Source of the DNA: Candidatus Melainabacteria bacterium
GTDB taxonomy: Bacteria > Cyanobacteriota > Vampirovibrionia > Obscuribacterales > Obscuribacteraceae
Length of the DNA stretch: 64,000 nt
Direction: 5' to 3'
Assembly (NCBI GenBank): GCA_016716405.1
Contig: JADJWK010000001.1
Span: 1,922,001 to 1,986,000, forward strand
Made by a program: the position numbers and the translations under genes. The notes beneath the pieces are model-generated. The model did not search any database, was not told the origin of the DNA, and was given only the letters and a program-made list of their open reading frames with translations. Shown one piece after another: positions 15,986 through 24,048 of this stretch; within the stretch, counting starts at the first letter, position 1; every line of letters starts with the position of its first letter.

Positions 15986-16447
15986 ATGGATGAAATAGAC
16001 GCTCAGGGTCGCCAGCTTCTCATCGATCGCCCGCCGCTCACCCGAGGGAGGTTGAGCGTTTTCCGCGAGTCGGATAGCGACGATCACTGGTTCCCCCGGC
16101 TCAATGTTCGTCTGAAGCGAGCCGGCACCGACGATATTCTCTGGCAGTGGACCACTCATACCGAGCCCATAGATTTCGATGAGCCGCCGCCTTACGGTGA
16201 TGATTTCCTGCTCGAGAAATATTTTCAGCTCGATGCGCCGATCAAGTCGCCCCGGGGGCTGGAGGTCGTCTTCGCCCTGGGACCAGGCGCCACCAGACGA
16301 GGAAAGGTCAGCCAGTTCTCGGCTTCTCTATACCTCTATCCCAGTTCATTCGAGGACAGAGGCGTGCAGGTAGGCGTCATAGACTTTCGTCAGGGTCTGA
16401 CCACGGGCGGGGTGCCGATGTTCTCCCGCTACAATTTCCCCTGGTGA
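15986..16447 (+). CDS. Hypothetical protein
   Basis: A 153-residue protein with no signal peptide or membrane helix. It is rich in acidic and aromatic residues (ILWQWTTHTEPIDFDEPPP) and predicted mostly beta. I do not recognise a family. The ATG at 15986 has AGGAG 10 bases upstream, a good site. It is divergent from the LRR-DUF4240 gene with a shared region of about 100 bases, and is followed closely by the convergent tRNA-Lys gene. Codon use matches its neighbours, so it is probably a real lineage-specific gene. Confidence 0.6.
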   Translation: MDEIDAQGRQLLIDRPPLTRGRLSVFRESDSDDHWFPRLNVRLKRAGTDDILWQWTTHTEPIDFDEPPPYGDDFLLEKYFQLDAPIKSPRGLEVVFALGPGATRRGKVSQFSASLYLYPSSFEDRGVQVGVIDFRQGLTTGGVPMFSRYNFPW

Positions 16448-16475
16448 GAATCTCTCTTATTCGATTATAAAGACT

Positions 16476-16548
16476 TGCGCCCGCTGCGACTCGAACGCAG
16501 GACCAATCGGTTAAAAGCCGAGTGCTCTACCTACTGAGCTACGGGCGC
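16476..16548 (-). tRNA. tRNA-Lys (anticodon UUU)
   Basis: The minus strand folds as a complete cloverleaf of 73 nt. The acceptor stem pairs GCGCCCG with CGGGCGC followed by discriminator A; the D arm is GCTC..GAGC; the anticodon loop is CTTTTAA (anticodon TTT); the T arm is CTGCG TTCGAGT CGCAG. There is one C-U mismatch at the top of the anticodon stem (27-43). CCA is not encoded. Confidence 0.95.
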
Positions 16549-16564
16549 TCAAACACGAAGGATC

Positions 16565-16594
16565 ATCCTATCAATCAAAATTTGCCGGCGTCAA
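16565..16594 (-). promoter_or_regulatory. Sigma-70-type promoter of tRNA-Lys
   Basis: On the minus strand TTGACG (16594-16589) is followed after 18 bases by TAGGAT (16570-16565). The -10 element ends 16 bases before the mature tRNA 5' end at 16548. Spacing and position fit a constitutive promoter for the tRNA. Confidence 0.55.
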
Positions 16595-16690
16595 GATCGC
16601 GAGGGTTCATTGAAGCCTTTTGTCTTATTTTGTGACAAGCCGGGAGGAATCATCGGCGATTTCTGATTAACCAGCATTAAGGCCAAATTG

Positions 16691-16720
16691 TTGACGTCAT
16701 TAAGAATCAGTTAGTACTAT
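16691..16720 (+). promoter_or_regulatory. Candidate sigma-70 promoter of the pyrimidine-degradation operon
   Basis: TTGACG (16691-16696), an 18-base spacer and TACTAT (16715-16720) lie about 145 bases before the first gene of the operon. The region 16549-16863 otherwise holds no gene. The leader between about 16727 and 16863 shows no structure that I recognise as a known riboswitch. Confidence 0.5.
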
Positions 16721-16863
16721 TTCATATGCGGGATATCCATAATTTATAGCGTCGGCTTGATATGTCTTCTTGTCAAAGCGGATGTGTCGGCTAGCCGCCG
16801 CTCATTGTGCCGCGCACCATATCCGGTATTAACGCGAAACTGCTTCCAAGGGAGGATGCGAAC

Positions 16864-18174
16864 GTGACGGCCCAACTCAATCGAGACGATCTGAAGAAAA
16901 AGCGGGACAAATTCATCGTTCCGGGTGTCAAGCAGCTCTATTCCGACCCTCCGCACTTCGTCAAGGGCAAAGGTCAGTTCCTCTACGACGAGACCGGCCG
17001 CGAGTACCTCGATATGTTCGCAGGCATCGTCACCATCAGCGTCGGTCACTGCCATCCCAAGGTCACCCAGCGCACTGTCGAGCAAGTGCAGACCCTGCAG
17101 CACACTTCCACCATCTTCCTCACCAAGCCCATGGTCGAGCTTGCCGAGAAGCTTGCTGAAATAGCCCCGGACGGTCTTTCCAAGACCTTCGTCACCAATT
17201 CCGGCACCGAGGCCAATGAGTCCGCCATCCGTCTGGCTCGCCTGGCCACTGGTCGCCACGAGGTGATCGCGCTCCAGCACTCCTATCATGGCGAGTCCCA
17301 TCTGGCGTCGACGCTTACCGGCAACCACACCTGGCGTCCGGACCTGATGCCGGCTGCCGGTGTCTTGCACGCCGCCAATGCCTACTGCTATCGCTGCCCT
17401 TTCAAGAAGACTCCCGACAACTGCGCTCTCGAGTGCGCAAAGGATGTGGAGCGTGTCATCCAGACACAAACATCAGGTAAGCCCGCAGTCATGATTGCCG
17501 AGCCGATTCAGGGCGTGGGCGGAGCGATCACCCCGCCTCCGGAATATTTCAAAGAGGTGAAGAAGATCCTGGCCAATTACGGCGTCCTCTTTATCGCCGA
17601 TGAGGTTCAGACCGGTGTCGGCCGGACCGGCAACCACTGGTTCGGGATCAGCAGCTGGGGCGTGGAGCCGGACATGATCACCATGGCCAAGGGGCTCGGC
17701 AACGGCATGCCCATCGGTGCCGTGATCGCCACTCCGGAAATAGCCGACAAGGCTCAGAAGCAGCAGATCAATACTTTCGGCGGCAACCCGGTGTCGGCTG
17801 CCACCGCCTGCGCCGTTCTCGAGACCATCGAAGAAGAGGGGCTGATGAAGAACGCCCGGGAGACAGGCGAGTATCTCATGGACGGTCTGCGAGATCTCCA
17901 GAAGCACTTCCCTGAAATGATTGGCGAAGTGCGCGGCAAGGGCTTGATGGTCGGTGTCGAGCTGGCGGACAGGGACAAGAATCCTCTCTCCAGAGAGACC
18001 GCCAGAATCGTCGAGCTGGCCAAGGACGAAGGTGTGATCATCGGCAAAGGCGGGCTCTGGGGAAGCGTCCTGCGGGTGAAGCCGCCCATGAGCATCACGA
18101 AAGAGAACGTCGATACCACTCTCAAAGTCCTTCGCAAGGCCATGGAGGCCACTGCCAAGGTGGGTGTCTCTTAG
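16864..18174 (+). CDS. Class III aminotransferase (beta-alanine/alanine-glyoxylate type)
   Basis: A 436-residue PLP enzyme of fold type I. Motifs include SGTEANESAIRLAR near residue 110, FIADEVQTGVGRTG (the PLP-contact Asp) and ITMAKGLGNGMPIGA with the Schiff-base Lys. The insert YCYRCPFKKTPDNCALECA is typical of the AGXT2-like branch, which uses beta-alanine or beta-aminoisobutyrate with pyruvate or glyoxylate. Placed first in an operon with beta-ureidopropionase and dihydropyrimidine dehydrogenase, it most likely removes the amino group of beta-alanine formed from uracil. GTG 16864 is chosen for GGGAGGA 8 bases upstream; the open frame extends to 16807. Confidence 0.85.
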   Translation: MTAQLNRDDLKKKRDKFIVPGVKQLYSDPPHFVKGKGQFLYDETGREYLDMFAGIVTISVGHCHPKVTQRTVEQVQTLQHTSTIFLTKPMVELAEKLAEIAPDGLSKTFVTNSGTEANESAIRLARLATGRHEVIALQHSYHGESHLASTLTGNHTWRPDLMPAAGVLHAANAYCYRCPFKKTPDNCALECAKDVERVIQTQTSGKPAVMIAEPIQGVGGAITPPPEYFKEVKKILANYGVLFIADEVQTGVGRTGNHWFGISSWGVEPDMITMAKGLGNGMPIGAVIATPEIADKAQKQQINTFGGNPVSAATACAVLETIEEEGLMKNARETGEYLMDGLRDLQKHFPEMIGEVRGKGLMVGVELADRDKNPLSRETARIVELAKDEGVIIGKGGLWGSVLRVKPPMSITKENVDTTLKVLRKAMEATAKVGVS

Positions 18175-18208
18175 TCGGGTTTTACAGAAACAGGAGCTTG
18201 ATCGAGCT

Positions 18209-19096
18209 ATGTCGAAGATCGTACGTTGCGGATTGATTCAAACGAAAAACGCAGTTATCAGCCCGGCCGGCGGGACCGACCGGGATACCATCGAGAAGAT
18301 CAAGCAGGCCATGCTTGACAAGCATCTCGAGTACACCAGGCAGGCCCATGAGAAAGGCGTGAAGATCCTCTGCTATCAGGAGATTTTCAACGGACCTTAT
18401 TTCTGCGCCGAGCAGCAGACCTGCTGGTACGATTCCGCCGAGCCCATTCCCGACGGCCCGACGGTGAAGAAGCTCCAGGAAGTAGCCAAGAAATACGAGA
18501 TGGTGCTGATCGTTCCTATCTACGAGAAGGAGCAGACCGGTATCTATTACAACAGCGCCGCCGTCATCGACGCTGACGGAAGCTATCTGGGCAAATACCG
18601 GAAGAATCATATTCCTCACGTAGCCCCGGGCTTCTGGGAGAAATTCTATTTCCGCCCGGGCAATCTCGGCTATCCGGTGTTCAAGACGAGATATGCCACC
18701 ATCGGCGTCTATATCTGCTATGACAGGCACTTTCCGGAAGGCGCCCGGGCCCTCGGTCTGAACGGTGCCGAGATCGTATTCAATCCTTCCGCCACGGTAG
18801 CCGGACTCTCCGAATATCTCTGGAAGCTCGAGCAACCCGCCCATGCTGCCGCCAACGGTTATTTCATCGGCGCCATCAACCGGGTCGGCACGGAAGAGCC
18901 CTGGAACATCGGGCAGTTCTACGGAACCAGTTATTTCTGCAATCCTCGCGGCCAGATAATCGCCGAGGCCAGCCGGGATCAGGAAGAGCTAGTGGTGGCG
19001 GATCTCAACCTCGAGGAGATCGAGGAGGTGCGGCACACCTGGCAGTTCTACCGGGACCGGAGACCGGAAACCTACGAGTCTCTCGTAAAACTGTAA
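18209..19096 (+). CDS. Beta-ureidopropionase (nitrilase superfamily)
   Basis: A 295-residue carbon-nitrogen hydrolase with the full catalytic triad: Glu in LCYQEIFNGPYF, Lys in KYRKNHIPH and Cys in VYICYDRHFPEGAR. The FNGPYF and FWEKFYF segments resemble bacterial beta-ureidopropionases, which hydrolyse N-carbamoyl-beta-alanine to beta-alanine, CO2 and ammonia; N-carbamoylputrescine amidase is a less likely alternative. It follows the aminotransferase by 34 bases with AGGAG before its ATG. The operon supports the pyrimidine-degradation role: its product is the substrate of the aminotransferase. Confidence 0.85.
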   Translation: MSKIVRCGLIQTKNAVISPAGGTDRDTIEKIKQAMLDKHLEYTRQAHEKGVKILCYQEIFNGPYFCAEQQTCWYDSAEPIPDGPTVKKLQEVAKKYEMVLIVPIYEKEQTGIYYNSAAVIDADGSYLGKYRKNHIPHVAPGFWEKFYFRPGNLGYPVFKTRYATIGVYICYDRHFPEGARALGLNGAEIVFNPSATVAGLSEYLWKLEQPAHAAANGYFIGAINRVGTEEPWNIGQFYGTSYFCNPRGQIIAEASRDQEELVVADLNLEEIEEVRHTWQFYRDRRPETYESLVKL

Positions 19097-19127
19097 AAAG
19101 CCGATCTCTGAGAAAAAGGAACGACAT

Positions 19128-20534
19128 ATGGCCGAGCATTACAAACCTTTCCAGTACAAACCGTGGGAGCAGAGCCTGGAGCAGCGCTTTCAAGAGTATC
19201 ATCCGGCTTATACCGAGCGGGAAGCGGTACTGGAGGCCAATCGCTGTCTCTACTGCCATGACGCACCGTGCATGGTAGCGTGCCCCACCACTATCGATAT
19301 TCCTACTTTCATCAGGAAGATCGCCACCGGCAACGTCAAAGGCTCGGCCCGCACAATCCTCGAGTCGAATCTCCTGGGCGCCACATGCTCCCGGGTCTGC
19401 CCCGTGGAGGAGCTCTGCGAAGGCGCCTGCGTTCTGGCTCACGATCACAAGCCCATCACTATCGGCCGTCTCCAGCGTTATGCCATGGACTATGCCGCCG
19501 AGAAGAAAATCAGATTCTTCGAGAAAGGCGAGCCCAACGGTTACAAGGTCGCCGTGGTCGGCGCCGGTCCTGCCGGTCTTTCCTGCGCCGGCGAGCTGGC
19601 CCGGCGTGGGTTCGAGGTGACCTGTTTCGAGAAGCGCGAATGGGGCGGCGGTCTCGACACCTACGGTATCGTGGTTTTCCGCGAGCCTGTGGAGGTCAGC
19701 CTGGCCGAGGTCAAGATGATCGAAGAGCTCGGGGTGACCATGAAAAACAATGTCGCCATCGGGCGTGATATCAGCCTGGATGATCTGGTGGAAGAGTTCG
19801 ACGCTGTTTTCGTGGGCGTCGGTCTCGGCCGGGTTCCTGATATGAGAATTCCCGGCGAGGATCTCGAAGGGGTGCTGGACGGCCTCGATTTCATCGAGGA
19901 GACTAAGGTCAAAAAACTGGACCAGATCAAATATGGCGATCGTATAGCCGTGATCGGAGCCGGCAATACCGCCATCGATTGTGCCACCATCGCCAGGCGC
20001 CTGGGCGCCGAGCGGGTGATGATCGTCTACCGGCGGTCCGAAGCCGAGATGCCCGCCTATCATTTCGAATATGAGTTCGCTTTGAAAGAAGGCGTGAGCT
20101 TCATGTTCCTTACCCAGCCGATTGAGGTCCTGGGTGAAAATGGCAGAGTCGCCGCCCTCAAATGCCAGCGCATGGACCTGGGCGAGCCCGACGCATCCGG
20201 AAGGCGCAGTCCGGTAGTGGTGCCTGATTCGGAATTCGAGATCCCCTGCGACATGGTGATCAAGGCGATCGGGCAGGAGAAGCCCAGAGAGATGATCGAT
20301 GCCCTGGCCAAGTTCGGGGTCGGCACCGAAAAAGGATATATAGCCGTGGAAGATGGCACCAACCGCACCGCCCACCAGAAAATTTTCGCCGGCGGCGACT
20401 GTGTGCGGAGCAAAGGCGAAGCCTCCACGGTGATGGCGGTGGAAGACGGCAAGATTGCCGCCCGGGCCATCAGCCTCCAGCTTCTTGGCGCCGACAAGAT
20501 GGAGCCGGTTGCATCAGCCCATTCTCTCAAGTAA
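19128..20534 (+). CDS. preT: Dihydropyrimidine dehydrogenase, NAD(P)H/FAD subunit (PreT/PydX-like)
   Basis: A 468-residue protein of the glutamate-synthase small-subunit family. An N-terminal 4Fe-4S domain has CLYCHDAPCMVACP and CSRVCPVEELCEGAC. An FAD-binding Rossmann motif VAVVGAGPAGLSCAGELA lies near residue 142 and an NAD(P)H motif IAVIGAGNTAIDCATIA near 275. IFAGGDCVRSKGEASTVMAV closes the FAD site. In PreA/PreT complexes this subunit passes electrons from NAD(P)H to the pyrimidine-reducing subunit. The PreA partner follows after 10 bases, so the two are almost certainly made together. Confidence 0.88.
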   Translation: MAEHYKPFQYKPWEQSLEQRFQEYHPAYTEREAVLEANRCLYCHDAPCMVACPTTIDIPTFIRKIATGNVKGSARTILESNLLGATCSRVCPVEELCEGACVLAHDHKPITIGRLQRYAMDYAAEKKIRFFEKGEPNGYKVAVVGAGPAGLSCAGELARRGFEVTCFEKREWGGGLDTYGIVVFREPVEVSLAEVKMIEELGVTMKNNVAIGRDISLDDLVEEFDAVFVGVGLGRVPDMRIPGEDLEGVLDGLDFIEETKVKKLDQIKYGDRIAVIGAGNTAIDCATIARRLGAERVMIVYRRSEAEMPAYHFEYEFALKEGVSFMFLTQPIEVLGENGRVAALKCQRMDLGEPDASGRRSPVVVPDSEFEIPCDMVIKAIGQEKPREMIDALAKFGVGTEKGYIAVEDGTNRTAHQKIFAGGDCVRSKGEASTVMAVEDGKIAARAISLQLLGADKMEPVASAHSLK

Positions 20535-20544
20535 GGAGCAAATA

Positions 20545-21885
20545 ATGGCAAATCTACAAATCGACTTCGCCGGCATCAAATCGCCCAACCCTTTCTGGCT
20601 GGCATCGGCTCCTCCGGCCAATTCGGCGTATCAAGTCCAGAAAGCCTTCGAGCAGGGCTGGGGCGGAGCGGTCTGGAAGACCATCGGGGCGCCGGTGCTC
20701 AATGTCTGCAACCGGTACGGCACCATCGACTATAAAGGCACCAAGATAGTCGGTCTCAACAATATCGAGCTTATCTCCGATCGCTCCATCGAGACCAATC
20801 TCAAAGAGATTGCCGAGGTGAAACGCAATTTCCCGGATCATGCAGTGATTGTCTCGGTGATGGTGGAGTCCGAGAAAAAGGCCTGGCAGGAAATCGTCAA
20901 GCGCACCGAGGATACCGGCGCCGACGGCTTCGAGCTCAATTTCGGCTGCCCCCACGGGATGTCCGAGCGCGGCATGGGCTCGGCCATGGGCCAGGTCCCC
21001 GAGTATACCTGCATGGTTACCGAGTGGGTCATGGAAGTAGCCACCAGACCGGTAATCGTCAAGCTCACCCCGAATATCACCGATATCGTCCATCCTGCCC
21101 GGGCGGCGGTGAAAGGCGGAGCCACGGCGCTTTCTCTGATCAATACCATCAACAGCATCATGGGCGTGGATCTCGACTCTTTCGAGCTCAAGCCGAATGT
21201 CGGCGGCAAGGGGGGTCACGGCGGCTATGCCGGACCGGCGGTGAAGCCTATCGCCCTGCACCTGCTCAGCGCCGTGGCCAGTGACAAGGAAGTCCAGGCG
21301 GCCGGGCTGCCCATCTCGGGCATCGGTGGTATCGAGACCTGGCGGGACGCGGTGGAGTTCATGCTCCTGGGCGCCACTTCGGTGCAGGTCTGTACCGCGG
21401 TCATGCACTGGGGCTTCCGCATCGTCGAGGATATGATCGACGGCATGTCCAACTGGATGGACGAGAAGGGCTTCAAGACCGTGGATGATTTCATCGGCAA
21501 GAGCCTTCCCCGGATCTCTCATTTCGGCGATTTCGATCTCGGTTTCCAGACCGTCGCCAGAGTCGATCATGACAAGTGCATCCAGTGCAATCTCTGTTAT
21601 ATCGCCTGCAACGACGCTGCTCACCAGTGTATCGATCTCAAGGACCTGAAGCTCACCAGCGATCCTTCCGAAAGGTTCTGGCCTGTGGTGCGGGAGGATG
21701 ATTGTGTGGGCTGTGCCCTGTGCAGCAGCGTCTGCCCGGTGGATGACTGCATAGCGATGGTCGAGGTGGAGTCGGACCGACCCCATATCACCTGGAACGA
21801 GCTCATGAAAAATCGGCCCGAAGTAGTCGCTCAATGGGATAGGATGGAAGAGTACCGCGAGGAAGCGAACATCCATATCCATTGA
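20545..21885 (+). CDS. preA: Dihydropyrimidine dehydrogenase, catalytic subunit (PreA-like)
   Basis: A 446-residue protein with a dihydroorotate-dehydrogenase-like FMN barrel (residues 1-320). Key parts are NFGCPHGMSERGMGSAMGQ, the FMN-binding ISGIGGIETWRDA and LLGATSVQVCTAVM. Two C-terminal 4Fe-4S ferredoxin motifs follow: CIQCNLCYIAC and CVGCALCSSVCP. The enzyme reduces uracil and thymine to the 5,6-dihydro forms. At the position of mammalian Cys671 (the general acid in GMGLACGQ) this protein has Met; bacterial PreA proteins as I recall them also vary here. ATG 20545 has AAGGAG upstream. Confidence 0.9.
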   Translation: MANLQIDFAGIKSPNPFWLASAPPANSAYQVQKAFEQGWGGAVWKTIGAPVLNVCNRYGTIDYKGTKIVGLNNIELISDRSIETNLKEIAEVKRNFPDHAVIVSVMVESEKKAWQEIVKRTEDTGADGFELNFGCPHGMSERGMGSAMGQVPEYTCMVTEWVMEVATRPVIVKLTPNITDIVHPARAAVKGGATALSLINTINSIMGVDLDSFELKPNVGGKGGHGGYAGPAVKPIALHLLSAVASDKEVQAAGLPISGIGGIETWRDAVEFMLLGATSVQVCTAVMHWGFRIVEDMIDGMSNWMDEKGFKTVDDFIGKSLPRISHFGDFDLGFQTVARVDHDKCIQCNLCYIACNDAAHQCIDLKDLKLTSDPSERFWPVVREDDCVGCALCSSVCPVDDCIAMVEVESDRPHITWNELMKNRPEVVAQWDRMEEYREEANIHIH

Positions 21886-21987
21886 GAATTCTCAATATCA
21901 CAACAATGATCGCCTCTGACCATTCTGTGTCAGAATCGCCAGCGGATATAGCCGGATTCCTTTTGGAAATTTTGGCGGAAAGAGCCG

Positions 21988-22947
21988 GTGACCGAAAACG
22001 AGTCTCAAAACATCAGCAACCGTTACAAGCTCCTCGAGAGGCTCGACCGGGGCGCGTCCCGGATGGTGTACAAGGCTCATGATTTCGTCCTTGATAAAAT
22101 CGTCGCGGTGAAAATTCTCAACGACCATGATGAGCCGGATGAGAGCAATCTTTCTCGTTTCGACAACGAAGCCAGGGTACTGGGCAGGCTCGATCATCCC
22201 CATATCGCCACCCTGATCGACGCGGGCAGGCACAACGGCCGACCCTATCTGGTCCTGGAGTATTTCGAGGGACTCTCCCTCTACGACTATCTCGAGAAAA
22301 ACGGTGAGCTACCCCTGGAGAAAGCCATCAAGCTCTTCGTCGATCTCTGCCTGGCGGTGGAGTATCTGCATCGCTGCGGGGTCGCCCACCGTAATCTCAA
22401 TCTGAGAAGCGTCCTGGTGGCCTCTGAGATCGGCGAGACCACTGGGATCAGGCTCGTCTCCTTCGACTATGGCCGCCTGGCGTCCGTGCCCAGCCCCGGG
22501 GGGGCCAATGTCGGCACCCTGGAGCGCTCGGACACCGCCACCGATATCAGATATCTCGGCCAGCTCTTCGCCAGCGTGGTGAGCGGTCCCAGAGGCGTGG
22601 ACAAATTCGGGGAGCAGGCGCGCTCGCCGCGCCTGTCCAGGCGCTACGGCTATGGCGTTCTCGAGAAGATAGTAACGCGCTGTACCGGCGGTGCGGAGCC
22701 CTATCATTCGGTGGGGCAGATCCGGAGAGAGCTGCTCGATATGCGGGTTCGTCTCGAGAGCTGGGAAGATACCACCCAGGGATTCGGAAGCGTCTCGGGT
22801 ATCCACAAGGTCAGCAGCCGCCAGACCGGGATCATCGAGGCGGTGAAAACCAGGGAGATGGACTCTGTTCTCTCTTTCGCCATCGTCTGGGTGCTCATTC
22901 CTTTTGCTGTCATCGCCCTGATCGTCTTCTTTCTCTGTTTGCATTAA
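21988..22947 (+). CDS. Membrane-anchored Ser/Thr pseudokinase
   Basis: A 319-residue protein with a Hanks-type kinase fold. VAVK (Lys42) and the helix-C Glu61 (DNEARVLGRL) are kept, and DYG (160-162) stands for DFG. The catalytic loop, however, reads HRNLNLRSVL (134-143) where active kinases have HRDLKPxNIL: the catalytic Asp, the Lys and the Mg-binding Asn are all changed. The glycine loop is also poor (LDRGASRMVYKA). I infer it binds nucleotide or partners but does not phosphorylate. One transmembrane helix lies at the C-terminus (FAIVWVLIPFAVIALIVFF). It starts at GTG 21988, 102 bases after preA and 24 bases before pyrD, probably in one transcript. Confidence 0.8.
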   Translation: MTENESQNISNRYKLLERLDRGASRMVYKAHDFVLDKIVAVKILNDHDEPDESNLSRFDNEARVLGRLDHPHIATLIDAGRHNGRPYLVLEYFEGLSLYDYLEKNGELPLEKAIKLFVDLCLAVEYLHRCGVAHRNLNLRSVLVASEIGETTGIRLVSFDYGRLASVPSPGGANVGTLERSDTATDIRYLGQLFASVVSGPRGVDKFGEQARSPRLSRRYGYGVLEKIVTRCTGGAEPYHSVGQIRRELLDMRVRLESWEDTTQGFGSVSGIHKVSSRQTGIIEAVKTREMDSVLSFAIVWVLIPFAVIALIVFFLCLH

Positions 22948-22971
22948 GTCTCTCTCTGTTACTATTGAGCC

Positions 22972-24048
22972 ATGAGTAGAGGAAGCGCCAGCCTGTATGA
23001 GAAATTAGTTAGACCGGCGGTGTTCCTGCTCGATCCCGAAGAGGCCCACGAGCTGGCTCTCAAGATCATTCCGCTCCTGCGCTACTTCAGCCCGACTCTG
23101 CCGGCCAGCCAGCGTCTGGAAACCCGCCTGGCCGGCACCACCCTCAGAAATCCGGTGGGTCTGGCCGCCGGCTTCGACAAGAACGGGCGTCTGGTCCGGG
23201 ACCTTGCTTCCATGGGTTTCGGCTTCGCCGAGATCGGATCGATCACCGGACGTCCCGGCAAGGGCAATCCCCGGCCGAGATTATTCCGGCTGGTCAACGA
23301 GCGGGCGGTGATCAACTATATGGGTCTCAATGGCGACGGGGCCGAGGTCGTGGCAGCGAGGCTCGAGGCCTCGAAAGATTCCTGGTCCCTGCCCCTGGGG
23401 ATAAACATAGCCAAGACAAATGATCCGTCCGTCAAAGGCGATCTGGCCGTTGCCGATATTATGCACAGTTTCGCCTCGATTGCCGCGCTTCCCCTTGCCT
23501 ATGCCGCCATCAATGTGAGCTGCCCCAATACCCATGAGGCTAAGAGCGAGGTTATCGACGAGCTCTCGACCCTGGCTACGGACATCGCCGGAATCAACAA
23601 ATACTCGATTCCTCTCTTCTTGAAACTATCCCCTGATTCGGATATACGGATGCTCGAAGAGGTAGTGCAGGTGGCCGGCAATCATGGCTTCGCCGGCTTC
23701 ATCTGCGGCAACACCACTACCGACCGATCCGCTCTCGAGACCGATGCGGCGCTGCTCGCTAAGATCGGACCGGGAGGACTCTCGGGCCGTCCCCTGCGCA
23801 GCAAAGCACTGAATCTGGTGCAAGCTGTCTGCCGCCTCAAAGATCCGGCACAGCAGGTGATTGCCTGCGGTGGTATCGAGAGCGGTGAGGATGCTTTCGC
23901 CTTCCTGGCAGCCGGAGCCACGGCGGTGCAGCTCTATACGGCCCTGGTCTATCAGGGGCCTTTCCTGCCTGTGTCAATCTGCCGCAGACTGGACGAGATC
24001 CTGGCGGAAAAAGGCCTGGAGCTATCGGCGCTTTCTCTTGCGCGCTGA
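22972..24048 (+). CDS. pyrD: Dihydroorotate dehydrogenase (quinone), class 2
   Basis: A 358-residue enzyme of de novo pyrimidine synthesis that oxidises dihydroorotate to orotate and reduces quinone at the membrane. The amphipathic N-terminal helix (LYEKLVRPAVFLLDPEEAHELALK) marks class 2. Motifs: NPVGLAAGFDKNGR, GFAEIGSITGRPGKGNPRPR, the NYMGLNGDG loop, INVSCPNT with the class-2 catalytic Ser, FICGNTTTDR, GGLSGRPLR and the FMN-phosphate site IACGGIESGEDAF. It follows the pseudokinase by 24 bases. Its last 27 bases overlap the convergent TPR gene. Confidence 0.95.
   Translation: MSRGSASLYEKLVRPAVFLLDPEEAHELALKIIPLLRYFSPTLPASQRLETRLAGTTLRNPVGLAAGFDKNGRLVRDLASMGFGFAEIGSITGRPGKGNPRPRLFRLVNERAVINYMGLNGDGAEVVAARLEASKDSWSLPLGINIAKTNDPSVKGDLAVADIMHSFASIAALPLAYAAINVSCPNTHEAKSEVIDELSTLATDIAGINKYSIPLFLKLSPDSDIRMLEEVVQVAGNHGFAGFICGNTTTDRSALETDAALLAKIGPGGLSGRPLRSKALNLVQAVCRLKDPAQQVIACGGIESGEDAFAFLAAGATAVQLYTALVYQGPFLPVSICRRLDEILAEKGLELSALSLAR

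Noticed and set aside
16549..16863. Riboswitch in the leader of the pyrimidine operon
   Set aside because: No conserved aptamer core or terminator/anti-terminator pair was recognisable; only a promoter is supported.
19005..20375. 456-residue antisense frame over preT, and a similar 442-residue frame over preA (20554-21882)
   Set aside because: Both lie wholly opposite conserved enzymes and have no family features; they result from the codon bias of the sense genes.
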